Source: Micractinium sp. NFX-FRZ
Taxonomy: Eukaryota > Chlorophyta > Trebouxiophyceae > Chlorellales > Chlorellaceae
Length of the DNA stretch: 64,000 nt
NCBI GenBank assembly: GCA_029339195.1
Contig: JAPTJF010000130.1
Location: 62,001 to 126,000 of the forward strand
Reading direction: 5' to 3'
Shown here: positions 21,301-32,420 of the stretch, one piece after another
Layout: each line of letters begins with the position of its first letter
Position numbering within the stretch: the stretch's first letter is position 1
Notes under the pieces: generated by a model
Database searches by the model: none
What the model was told of the DNA's origin: nothing
The model's input: only the letters and a program-made list of their open reading frames with translations
Translations under genes and position numbers: made by a program

Positions 21301-24300
21301 GCGCAGCGAGTTGAAGAGCCAGCGCAGGCCGCCTTGGCGGTCGCGCCGGCGCTCGCGCCCGGTGCCGCCCCCTCCCGCTGCGCCGCGCCCACCAGCGGCA
21401 CCGCTGCTGCCGTCGGTACTGGGGCGAAGCAGCGCCGAGATGCGTGCCTTCTCATTGGGCACCACGCACTCCTCCTCCTCCGGCCGCCGCCCGCCGCGCG
21501 CGCTGCTGCTGCCGCTGGCCGCTTGCTGCTCCAGCCGGCTCTGCGCCACGGTCTGATCCATCTGTATGCGTGCCTCCGTGTGCAGCAGCTTGCTCTTGGC
21601 GCGGGGGTTGAGCAGGAAGGGGTAGGAGCAGAAGGAGAAGGGGCCGTCGGAGCCGGCGGCGGAGTGCTGCGGCATGTCGTGCGTCTGCCGCCAGGCCACA
21701 TAGTGGTCCAGCACATCCAGCTTCTCGCTGCAGGCACAGCACGCCATGGGGAGCCAGCACAGCACGGCACAGGGTCAGGCAGAGGGGCTTGCTGGCAGGC
21801 ACGCACGCAGGACGTGCCAAAGGCAGCCATGTTTGCATGACAGGCGCGGGACATGGTAGAGCACACAAAACTCGCAGACTCAGGCACACCCCACCTTGCC
21901 CAACAAGCACAGCACAGAACAGCAGAGGCAGCGCACCTGATGAGCTCGTTGTAGAAGGCCTCTGGGGGCAGCTGCCGCCCCAGTTGGTTGGCCTCCTCCA
22001 CCTTGGCGAGCACCTTGATCACGTTCATCACGCTGCGGGGCAGGTCAGGCGCGTGGGGAAGGAGCCAAGTGCACAGGCAGTCAGCAAATGGTGCGCAGAA
22101 ACCAGGGGGTGTGGCTGCACGACCTGCAGGTCTGCAGGCTTCTGGCAGCGCTGCCTGCTTGTGCTCACGGCTGCCATCCCATGCTCCCATCTTGCCTGGC
22201 CTACCCCTGGCCCCGCTGGCTTTCCGTCTCTCCTGCGCCACCCCCTGCCTCACCTGATGGTCAGCTTCTTGGTGGCGTATAGCTCATCAGTGAGGTACTT
22301 CTGCAGCGGCTTCACCACCCGGCTCTCCAGCAGCTCAGCCGGGTACTCTGCCCACCACTTGACCAGCAGCTGCAGTGGAGAGGGTGACAGGCAAGGGAGC
22401 AAGGCGGTGAGTGACGCTCTGCTGTGCGGTGAGCCGTGGAGTTTATTAGTGCCAGCGCTTCAACACGGGAGAAATGCCGCAGCAGTGCTCAACAAGGCGG
22501 CTGCCCAGCTGGCGCTTGGCTCACGTGGCGGGTGGAGGAGGGCGCGGCCAGGGCGGCATTGCAGACGCGAGGGATGAGCGTGTTGGCGACGCGAGAGTCG
22601 CCCAGCAGCAAGCTCTGCATGGCCGCCAGCAGCACCTGTGCAGGAAGGAGGGAGTGAAGCAGGAGCACGTTTTGGACACCACACAGTCACAAAACAGGGC
22701 AGATGATGCTGCGCAACCCCCACACGCCAAGAGCCTGCTCGCTGCTTGCTTTCCTCAACTGCACAGACATCCTTTGTCCAGCCTCCCCCTAGCCCCCACC
22801 CCTACCTAAGCCCCACTGCTATCTCACCTGCGCGCGCTCCGGCGTGCCCAGCAGCTTGATGTTGCGCTCCAGGTCCATCACCAGCACGTCCATGGCCTTG
22901 CGGAAGGCCTGCAGGCAGAGGGGATCGGTGGTGCAGAGGCATGAGCAAGAGGTTCAGGGGGGGTGAAGGAGGCGGGGGTTGAGGGACAAGGTTGTGCACA
23001 CAAGGCGGACCGAGGATGCCAGCAATGCCTGGCCGAGCAACCTCCCTGCTTGCTGCCGCCTGTGTGCTTCACAGCACCAATCGTGGCTGTGGACAACTCA
23101 ACGTCAACCCACTCGGCCCACCTGGAAGAGGGCGTCCTGGCTGGGTTGCGGATCGTCCTTCTTGGGGGCCGCAGGCGGCTCCAGCTCCAGGATGCTGCGC
23201 TGCATGCTCTCCAGCAGGCCCACATCCATGCCCACGCAGTCCTTCAGGCCAAAGGCTGCGGAGATGGCGGCGGCGGAGGAGAAGATGCGCTCCACGGCGG
23301 CAGCAATGGGCCGCACGTGGGCGTCCGTCTCCAGGTTGTTGGGTGCTGCGTGCGCCGCCTCCACCGCGCTGTGCAGCCGCTCCCACAGCCGTGGAGCCGC
23401 ATCGTCGGGCAGCTCTTCGGCGGCGCGGGTCAGGAAGGCAGAGCAGTGGGCTCCTGCCACCACTTGACTGACCACGGGCGCGCCGCTGCCGAGGCCGCTG
23501 CTGCGCCCGCTGCCGCGCGCGCCTGCCTCCAGGAAGCGCAGGCGCAGCTTCGTGGGCGTGGCCAGCAGAAGGCCGCCACCCTCGGGCGCGGGGCGCGACG
23601 TGTCGGGGTCTGCCTCTGACACTGGCAGCTGGCCGTGGGCGGAGGAGCCGCAGCCATAGACCTCGCCGTCGCGGCACACAAACAGCGTGTGCGCCGCGCC
23701 GCAGGCCACCTGGCAGACGCCCCGCCCCGCCAGGTCCACCACCTCGGAGGGCAGTGACACCGAGCGGAAGGTGCGGTTGCCCAGCTGTCCGGCGCTGTTG
23801 TCACCCCAGGAGTAGACCTCCTCGTCGGTCAGCGCCACTGTGTGGTAGGAGCCCGCCGCCACAAAGCGGACGCCCTGTGGGAGGGAAGAGTGAGGGGCAG
23901 GGGAGGGGGGAGAAGTGTGAGCACAGCTGCAGGGGCAAGCAAGGCTGGGTGTGGTATCAGACAGAGCTGCGGGGAGGGCAGCGGATACACCTCCAGGCAC
24001 TTCCTCGAACTCCTTTCAACACGCCAGCACCCGCTTGGTGACCAGCCTTCCTCGGCCAATCCCACTGATGCCCACAGCCAGCTCCCATGCCCACCCCATC
24101 CAGCCCTGCTCCTCACCTGCAGTGCCACGCGCTTGGGCACCAGAACGTTGTCCTCGTGCACCGACCCCATCTCCTCCTGCGGCGTGCCCGGCTCCCCCGC
24201 CAGGTGCGTCTCCAGCACATCCTGTGGCACGCTGAACAGCCACTCAGTGGCCACCTCCACCCCCACGTTGCCTGTCTCGTGCAGCGCCAGCTCAGCCTGG

Positions 24301-26421
24301 TCGGAGGGGATGCCCATCTCAGCCATGGCGGACAGGAAGCGCTGGTTGACGCGGCGGTTGACACGCTTGCGCTCACTGGCGGTGCGGCTGGCCTGGATCT
24401 GCGTCGCCACGTCAGCAGCATGCGGGAGGCCCAGCTGGCCGGCCTCGTTGCCGCCCCAGGTGAAGAGGAAGCCGTTGCTCGTAAGCGCCACGCTGTGCGC
24501 CTCGCCTGCGCGACCGGAGGAAGGGGTGCAAAGCAAATGGGTGCAGAGACAGCAAGGCTAGCAGGTGTGGGGGCTCATCTGCGGGTTCAGCAAGCTCCAT
24601 GATGCTCAAGGCCCAGCTGGGCGAGCATGAATTGTTCCCACCAGAACACAGCCCTGCGGCCACACGCCATCCCCAAGCATGCATGCCGACACACTCTTCC
24701 CTCACGCACCTGCTGCCAGCTGCTGCACAGGCAGCGCCCAGAGGCCCTCCACCAGGGTGGGGCTGCGCCGGTCGATGGTGTCGCCCAGGCCCAGCTGCCC
24801 GCTGCTGTTGCGCCCCCAGGCGTACACCTGGGAGGTGGCGGTGACACAGAGCGTGTGGTAGCGGCCGCAGATGACCTGCAAAGGCACGGCACGCTCAAAG
24901 CTTCAGCCAGCGGATGCGTAACCACCAGGTGACTGGCCAGGAGGGTAGAGCAGCCACCGGCCCTGGCCACACAGCATCGAGAAAAGCCCAGCACCCAACT
25001 CCACGCCAGCCAACAACAGCCCTCAACACATGCCTGCCCTGCCGTCCCCGTCCCTTCCTTGTCCAACAACGCTCTGCTTCACCATTCTCCTTCGTCCAAC
25101 CCCCAGGCCCATCCACCTGCGTGACCATCTGCTCGTGCAGCATCTTGATGGAGCGCGGCTTCACCCACGCCACCTCCGACTTCTCGCCATGACCGCACTG
25201 CCCGTGCTCGTTGGAGCCCCAGGTGATGACGTCCTCGGGGGTCACAGCCACGGTGTGCTCCGCGCCACACGAGATGGCCCTGCCAGGGGGAGGACGGGGG
25301 TAGGGCGCAAGCAGGGGTCGGTGCACAGGGCAGTCAAGTGGCTGGGAAAGAGGTGTGTTCAAGAAGGGCTGGCAGGGTCAAGGGAGCAGGAGCAGCTGTG
25401 GGGGCAGGTTGACAGCTGCAGTTGGGTGCTGGCACGCACTGCAAGCCTGCCACAGAGGGCACTGCACCAGCAGGAGCACCCGCATGCCAGCAGCCCAGCT
25501 CTTGCCTTCGTCAAGCCCCGCCCTTGCCCCCCCCACTCACTTGACATTCCACCCCACCAGCAGCTCCATGCGCTTGGGCACATCCTTGCTCTCTCCGGGA
25601 CCTGCTGGTGCACCCAGCTGGCCGCGGTCGTTCAGCCCCCAGGTGTACACCTCGCCCTGCCCTGTCACGCCCGCCGCGTGGCTGCTGCCCATGCTCAGCG
25701 CTGCCCAGCGGCGAGCCACCTTGAGCGACTGCGGCTCCGCCAGGTCGGAGGTGCTGCCCACGCCCAGCTGTCCCTGGTCATTGGATCCTGCAAAGGCATG
25801 GGCGGCGTGCCAGCTGCCATGTTGACGGCATGGCGCACCGACGGAAGCACTGGTGGCGGTGCAGCACCCAGACGCAAGCAGGCCTGCACCCACGTCACCC
25901 GCCTGCCCCGTGCTGCCGCCTCACCGCAGACCCAGCCATTCTCGTCCAGTGCAGTGGAGACCAAGGGACTATGCGGACTGATGTCCAGCTGCTCTGTCGA
26001 CTCCTGCACTGGGGGGGGCACAAGCCAGGTGACTGGGGCCCCTGGCTCGGGCAGCGGCAGCGGCGGCGCCGGCAGAGCGACGGCGGGTGGACCATCTGCC
26101 TGCGGCCCCAGGCTTTCGCACGGCAGTCGGGGGTTGCTTCTTTGCATACATGCACCGGCCGCAGCCCAGCCGCAGCGGCCACGGGCCTCTTGCCACACAA
26201 ACAAGATCGCCGGGCAACCACCGGCTTCGGCACCGCCGAGGCAGGTCCAACCCCTGCAAGCTTGCCTTGAGAGCCGCTAGGCGCGGGTGCGTAGCCCCAG
26301 TCTTGACGCGCACCGCCAGAGCGGGGCCCTTTGCCCCCTCGCCATCCAACATCTCCCAACGCCCTGGGGCGTCAAGCCCCCTGACGCTGCTGCTTGAGTC
26401 GGCACGCAGCCTCACTTCCAT
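18377..26421 (-). CDS. RCC1-UBA-HECT ubiquitin ligase (HERC-like)
   Basis: About 20 exons give roughly 1,370 residues. The N-terminal half is an RCC1 beta-propeller with repeated G-x-N-x-x-G-Q-L-G motifs: [71 protein letters not shown]. Within it, after the [11 protein letters not shown] blade, sits a UBA-like three-helix insert ([20 protein letters not shown], then [13 protein letters not shown]). A helical middle region follows. The HECT domain starts near [16 protein letters not shown] and [20 protein letters not shown]. It includes [20 protein letters not shown] and ends with the catalytic-cysteine motif [14 protein letters not shown]; the Cys codon is at 18478-18476, 34 residues from the end. 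It should form a ubiquitin thioester on that Cys; the propeller presumably binds partner or substrate. The first exon (26421-26266) is inferred from phase and uses a GC donor, so the start is less certain than the rest. Confidence 0.9.
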
Positions 26422-27989
26422 TCCTATGGAAACATCAACCCGGCTGAGACCCGTCACGGCGTGAAGAGGACGGCCAAGCCCTTGCCACGTCAGCGGGCGG
26501 GCCCGCCTTCCTCTTGCATTCCAGGTGCGTCTGCCCGTTTCATCAGGCTTACTTTACATGGTGACACATTGTTTGGCAGATCCTAAAACTGCAACGCTGC
26601 GTATGCCCACCCTGGGCGTTCCTGCCTCAACCGCCCGTCCACCCCCCTGCCACCTGACCCCCCGGCCCCCGCCCGCCCTTATTTGTCGAGGCTCCTGTTC
26701 TATCTTGAGCCGTAGCCATCCGAACATAGAGGCCGGCCAGCTTCAAAAATGCCCTTAATGCCCAACTCTGAGGCATTGCTGGTATGCCTGGGCCCATCAT
26801 ACGGGCAAGGAGCGCTTTGCTGGGTGCACCTGCCTGCCAGGGTGGGGGCGTTCCGTGCTGATAACGAGCTCGCCAGGCCTGCTGGTCTGACAAAAGACCG
26901 GGTGGGCAGATTGGGCGCTTAAGAAGTTCTCCAGAGCACCGAATTGGACTCAAGCTGCTCTGCATGGCGCTCGCGGTGCGAGGTGAGGGTACACCGCACC
27001 ACTCTGATGAAGGTCCCGCCGGGAGCAGTGACGCAATGGCAAGTCCAAGTCTGGCTGCCCGCCCACTCTGATGAAGGTTTCGAAGCAGGCATGGGGAAAC
27101 CGCTCCTGGGCAGTTACCAGTGCAGCCGCTTCAGGCTGATGTCACAGGGTCCACTCCATGAACATCCTGGGCAATCATTTGACCTGCTCATCTTTGTCTT
27201 CATGCAATTCTACCCTTCAGGGCTGAAACCTGTCCCTTGTTTCTTCCGAGAGCGTAACTTGCATAAACCGAACATTTAGGGTAGCCTGGAACTTGTGAAG
27301 AGTGGGGTGTCCCGCCCCTATCACGTGCCATTCCGCAAGTCTGCAGCTTTGCTTCAAACTGTCACTAGGCCACATTAGGGCCACTGCATGTGGCAATAAT
27401 CCATTCCATTTCTGCATCTCAGCATAGCATGAGGCAGAGCCTCGTGTGGGCTGGCACCGCCCCGGCTTGAAACCGCAGCGGGGCCGCTACGAGGCGGTTG
27501 TTGGCCTGCCCAAAGATGAGGCACAGTATAGGGCAGCGGACCTCAGATGCGTGGGGAGCGGCCCCTTGGTGTTGGAGAGTGGGGCCCACGCCACCGGCGG
27601 CGCTGTGCTGCGCTGCGCTGCGCGCGTCGGCGCCCAGCTCATGCTGGCCAGACTGCCACTTTCCGTGGCAGCGACATCAATGCATCTTGGAGCACCTTGG
27701 AAGTGCGACTGGCAAACCCGCACTGCAAGAGGAGCAGTGACTTGGGGTTCCTAGCGCACTCAGGACGCAGGGGCCAGGTGCGCTTGGGTAGCAGCGCTCA
27801 GCTTCCGAGCGCTCCAGGAGGGCAAGCCGCTGAAGGCCCTGCCGCATGCTGTCCTGCCCAGCGCTCACAGAGTCAGGTCAGGCCCAGCCCACCACGTGCG
27901 CTGGCCCCCGGCCTGCGCTGCACCATCGACACCCTCCCTCGTTTGCCGCGTTGCAGGCTGGGGCGCCGGCCGGGAAGGCGCTGGACAGC
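26422..27989. other. 1.6-kb intergenic interval without confident gene
   Basis: This lies between divergent genes and should hold both promoters. Open frames such as the one at 27446-27754 (plus) have no recognisable domain and no matching exons. An acceptor-like TTGCAG at 27951-27956 suggests that the RING gene has a 5' exon in this interval, but I could not place its donor with confidence. A 16-nt direct repeat is the only structure I can point to. Confidence 0.5.
26999..27078. repeat. 16-nt direct repeat, 64-nt spacing
   Basis: CCACTCTGATGAAGGT is present identically at 26999-27014 and 27063-27078. Each copy contains TGATGA, which resembles a snoRNA box C, but terminal stems could not be found. 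Confidence 0.75.
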
Positions 27990-30785
27990 ATGGACGGAAA
28001 GTGCAGCCTCTGCAGCCGCACTTTTCCGCGGCAGGACCTTCGGTACATGCCGGTGAGCGTGCTGGCAGGGTAGAGGAGTCCAACGGAGACGCCAGAGCTG
28101 CGCTGCCATGCCGCCGCCGACTTGTCGGGACGCCGGTGCCTGCCACCACCTGTGCTTGCCCCACGCTGCCTTCCCTTGCTGCCCAACTTGCCGCAGGTGG
28201 GCGGCGGCGTGCGCAACCAGAACAGCGACTACCTGTGCAGCCAATGCTGGTCGATGCTGAGCAATGGGCAGCCGTGGCCGGAGCAGGCGGAGAGCTCTGC
28301 ACTGCACAGCGGCTCGCCTCCCTCTCCTGAGCAGGGGCGGCCGCCGCTGGACCGTCGGCAGCAGCAGCAGATGCAGCAGCAGCAGCAGCAGCAACAGCAA
28401 CAGCAAATGCAGCAGCTACAGCAGCAGGGCAGCCCACTGTCAATGGATATGCTGCAGCGCAGCATCTCTGCACCCATGAGCGGCATGACAGCGGCGCAGG
28501 CGGTGCAATACAACTCTGCCTACCACCAGCAGCTGGTCGCGCAGCAGGCGCAGCAGGCGGCGGCGTCCAACAGTCCCTTTGCCTCAATTCTGGCGCATCA
28601 GCAGCAGCAGCAGCAGTTACAGCTGCAGCAGCAACAGCAACAGCAGCAGCAGCAGCGGCAGCAGGCCGGCATGCCACAGTTGGGGCGCCGCAGCCAGAGC
28701 TTTGCCGAGCTGCACCGCCAGCAGATTGGGATGCCCATAGCCGGCATCAACCAGCACCAGCGGCGCCAGCAGTGGCAGCCGGCCTCCATGCCAGAGCAGC
28801 AGGCGCTGCTGGGCAGCTCGGATGACCCGCGCTGGGGCAACCTGGCCAACGCAGCCTCTGGCTCCGACCACCGCCACGGGCGCGCCTCGCAGCACCAGTA
28901 TGCTGCCGGCATGGGCGCCTCGGCCCCCGTGCACCACGCGCTGCTCAGCGCCAGCATGCAGCCAGCGAGCAACCACATGGGAGAGGTGGGTGCCGTGCTG
29001 CGGGTGCAATGCCCTGGGGCCAGCAGGCGGGCACGACGTGGCGGCGAGCCTGGGCATTTCGGCGCGGGGGCCACGCGATGCAGCCCAGCATGAGCACACG
29101 TAGCAGGGCGCTATCGCAGCAGTGGCTCTCAATCCCTGGGCTATGTTCCCGCGCCAGAGGGGTGCAGGAGCAGAGCGCCGCCGCCGCACGCGGCGTAGCA
29201 CATCTTGTCACCGCCGCCCGCTTGCATGCGCCCCCACACCCCTGCCTTCCTGCCCGCAGGTGCCAGGTGGCATGCTGGATGAGGCCAGCCTGGAGCTGTT
29301 TGAGAGCCAGAGCCACCTGCTGGACCCCGACTCGCGCGCCGCGCTGCAGAAGCAGCGCCAGCTGCTGGACTGGCAGCAGCAGGGGTCTGTGGGGGACGAG
29401 GCGCACACGCTGGCGGCCAGCCTGGAGCGGCAGGACAGCGCGGGCAGCGGGAACGAACCGATGGAAGTCAGGTGGGGGCGGTGAGGGGCGGGGGCGGTTG
29501 GCATGGGTAGGGGTGGCTAGCGGTGGCAGTGGCGGCGTGGCCGGTGTGGCAAGCGGTCGCCCTGGCCGAGGTTTGCAATCCACCTGGCTGGCCTGGCCTG
29601 CTCCGGCTTGCTCACCAGCCTGCCTGCCCGCCTGACCTGCCTGCTTGCCTGCCCAGAAACAGAGCCAGTTTCTGTGCCATCACCCGGCCTGCCCGCCCGC
29701 CCTGCCACCCGGCCTCTCCTTGACTGCAGCAACATGAAGCGCCAGCTCAAGTCGGCGCTGGCGGAGCGCGACACACAGTCGCTGCGGGCCAACGAGCTGC
29801 AGTCGCAGCTGCAGGACAAAAAGCGGCAGCTGTTCAGCGCGATCCAGGTGGGTGCGCCTGGCCCGCAGGGTGCCCGCTGGGCTTCCCCTGGGAGGGCTGC
29901 CGCCCGCATTGCCGCCCGGGATCCAACCAGCAATGACAATCCCTTTTGCCTGTTGCGATTTTCTGTTCTGGAGCAGCGCTCAAACCACCTCTTCCCTCTA
30001 GTGAGGCCGTTCACTCACCCGGCCGCCAGCCAGCCTGCCCGCCTGCTGCTATGGCACCCCGCGCACTGTTTCAGCACTCCATGGAAAGGCCTACCTTTCA
30101 CCCCCGCAGGAACGCGAGGGCCTGCGGCAGCAGGTGCGCAAGGTGGAGGACAAGTGCCGGGAGTACCAGGAGGCGCTGCAGTGCAAGATGTGCAAGGCGG
30201 TGAGTGCAGGGTTGGGGCATGCACAGATGTGGGTGCCGGGGCAGCGCGCGCGGCAGCGGTGCGGGTGGGCCCGGAGCAGCCAACTGCGCTGCAGTGCACC
30301 ACCTGCCAGGCGGTGTGCGCAGGAGGGATGGCCGTGTTGCCGTGCCCGCCCTGCAAGGCGGGCGGTGCAGATATTGTGCAGGCAGGGTCTCGCTTGGGAG
30401 GGAGGGCCTCAACTGGTACAGCAGGGGAGGGTGCATGGCGGCTGGCAGTGGCCAACTGCGCTCCCTTGCCCCATCCCCTGCCCCCATCCCCTGCCCCTTC
30501 AGATGCCCCCATCTCGTGTTCTTCCCCCCTGCCCCATCCCCTGCCCCCGTCTCCCGCCCCCTTCCCCTGCCCCTTCCAATGCCCTCCTCTCCAGCGCTCA
30601 CCTCCCGCCTACATCTCCCGCTCCCACTTCCCGCCCTGCAGGTCCAGCGCAACTGCGTGGTGCTCCCCTGCCTGCACTTCCTCTACTGCGACTCCTGCTT
30701 CAAGCAGCACTGCGCCTCCACACCCAGCTGCCCAGCCTGCAACTGCGCAGTCACCGGCTTCCAAACACTGTTCATGCACCGCTGA
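27990..30785 (+). CDS. Polyglutamine protein with N-terminal zinc motif and RING
   Basis: Six exons (27990-28052, 28197-28985, 29260-29471, 29730-29847, 30110-30199, 30642-30785) join in phase to 471 residues. The N-terminus has two Cys pairs (CSLC, then CSQC about 30 residues on) and could bind one zinc. A Gln-rich disordered region with two CAG-encoded tracts fills residues 60-180. Helical charged segments follow, and a coiled coil (QLKSALAERDTQSLRANELQ) precedes the C-terminal C3HC4-type RING: CKMC, LPCLHFLYCDSC, then CPAC, ending GFQTLFMHR. The RING predicts E3 ubiquitin ligase activity; the substrate is unknown. I do not recognise this exact architecture. The ATG at 27990 is the last possible start. 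An acceptor-like site at 27956 keeps the frame open upstream (AGAPAGKALDS), so an extra 5' exon is possible. Confidence 0.8.
28356..28430 (+). repeat. CAG-rich tract encoding polyglutamine (first)
   Basis: Interrupted CAG/CAA/ATG codons encode Gln runs broken by Met and Leu in the second exon of the RING gene. Confidence 0.88.
28599..28663 (+). repeat. CAG-rich tract encoding polyglutamine (second)
   Basis: A second CAG/CAA tract in the same exon, separated from the first by an uncharged spacer of about 55 residues. Confidence 0.88.
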
Positions 30786-31836
30786 GGTGCGCGCGCACCT
30801 GCCACCGCTGGCTGCCCAGCCCAGCCCCTGCCTGGCTGGCGGCCGGCAGGCCGCAAGTCAGCACGCCAGCACCGCGCCGCCGTCTTGTGTGAGCACAGAT
30901 ACCTGAAAATTGCGAGTCTTTGTTCATGCTGGCTCAATGAATGGATTCGACGTGGTGGAGGTCATCACACACAGCTTCCATACATGTCCACCCCAATCCC
31001 GTCATCCTGCCTGCCCGAGCGCATGCCGCCTGCCCACGTCATGCGCGTCGCTTCTGTGCCTTTGTGCCCGCAGCATGCAAGCCAGCCCTGCGCAGCCCGC
31101 ATGGCCAGGTTCCCGTCTGGCTGGCCTGTTAGGCCGGGGCCCGTGCCACTACCCCGAACCCCCTTAGCCCCTCGGTTGTTTTGACGTCTCAGCAGCCCCT
31201 CCAGCAGGAGCAGCACCTGGCTCACATGCCGTGCCGCACAGTGCATAAAACCGCCTCTCTCGTGCTTACCTGAACTATGCACTTGCCTCACCCCCCTCAC
31301 ACATCCACCCAGCAGCTCAACATGACCGCCACGCCCACCCCTCACGCCATCCGTGGCACCACTGCACGTGTACGCTTTTGCTTCCCCACCCGGTATCCAC
31401 CCCTACCATTCTGCGCCGATCCTTACACCACACATTTCATTGGCTGTTGCAGCCCCCTCCCACACTTTGTTCCCCTTCTCTTCCCGGCGTCCTCCCCCCA
31501 GCCTCCTGTTGGCCCTGTCCCCTCTTTTTGTTAGCCCCGCACGAGTGCACCTTCTTTTTTGCAAGCCCAGGGGCCTCGCCTCTTACCCGTTAACACATGC
31601 GCCCCGACTCCCTTCTTCAACTCACTCCTGTTTTTTCTCCAACACACCGTCCGTCCCCTCTCTACACAGAGTTGCCGGCAGCATGCCGGTCCACCGACCC
31701 TTCCCCCCTTTGGTACCCACGGCACGTATTATCCAACTTTGCTCGATTGCTCCAGTCCCCCCCCCCCAAATGCAATTCCCAACCCGTTTCCTTCTTCTTC
31801 ATTTCCACCTTTGTCCACCTGCCGACAGCCTGGCTC

Positions 31837-31841
31837 TGTAA
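31837..31841 (+). terminator. Candidate TGTAA polyadenylation signal, RING gene
   Basis: This is the first TGTAA I see after the RING-gene stop, but it is about 1,050 nt away, so the assignment is weak. Confidence 0.3.
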
Positions 31842-32249
31842 CAGCTGTTGGTCGACTGCGCACTGGGCAGCTCAGCGCAGTGGTGGTGAGCAGGGCGGCA
31901 GCACAGGGCCCCACCCGGCTGCTGGAGCGGTGCACCCTGCCTGCCTGCCAGGGGAGAGCGAGCCCCACTCCGTGTTCTGCGCAGCAGACCGCACAACAGA
32001 CAGCACATCCCATGTATGCTGCGCAGCGCGACAGCACGTCCCAGTGTGCGGGGCAGGGAGGGTAGAACATAGATTCCGCTCCGCAGGCCGGTGGGCACAG
32101 GTCGCGGGCGCCAGCTCGTGGCTGCATGCTGAGTGAAGCTCCCCACTTGCTGCCATCCCCCCACCTCCCTGTGCTGCCTCACAGCATCGTTGGCCCCCCC
32201 CCACACTGCCTGAGCTCTGGCCTGCTTGTGGGTCTGATTTTTGAGCTCT

Positions 32250-32254
32250 TTACA
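32250..32254 (-). terminator. TGTAA polyadenylation signal, eS4 gene
   Basis: TTACA on the plus strand gives TGTAA about 170 nt past the eS4 stop on the minus strand. Confidence 0.55.
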
Positions 32255-32420
32255 AGCCTAACTTGCCGCCAATGTCACCACGGGGTGCGACGTGAGTGCA
32301 GCGGCTGCGGTGCGGTGCGGTGCGGTGCGGGGGTGTGCGGGCGGCCGCCGGGCCGCGCGGCGGGGCCGGGCGGCACGGCGCCGCCCGCTGCTGCTGCTGC
32401 TGCGTGGGCGCGGCTCCTGC

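Larger units (their letters stand above)
30786..32420. other. Convergent 3' interval, pyrimidine-rich
   Basis: This lies between the stops of the RING gene (plus) and ribosomal protein eS4 (minus). The 31,350-31,820 portion is strongly C/T-rich on the plus strand and looks like untranslated sequence. No gene is supported. One TGTAA per strand is present near the right half. Confidence 0.55.

Noticed and set aside
27446..27754. Possible small gene on the plus strand
   Set aside because: The 102-residue frame has no domain, no matching splice partners and lies in a promoter-like interval.
30470..30640. C-rich repeats resembling a minisatellite in the RING gene
   Set aside because: The repeated CCCCATCCCCTGCCCC-like strings are an expanded polypyrimidine tract before the last exon's acceptor; nothing else is supported.
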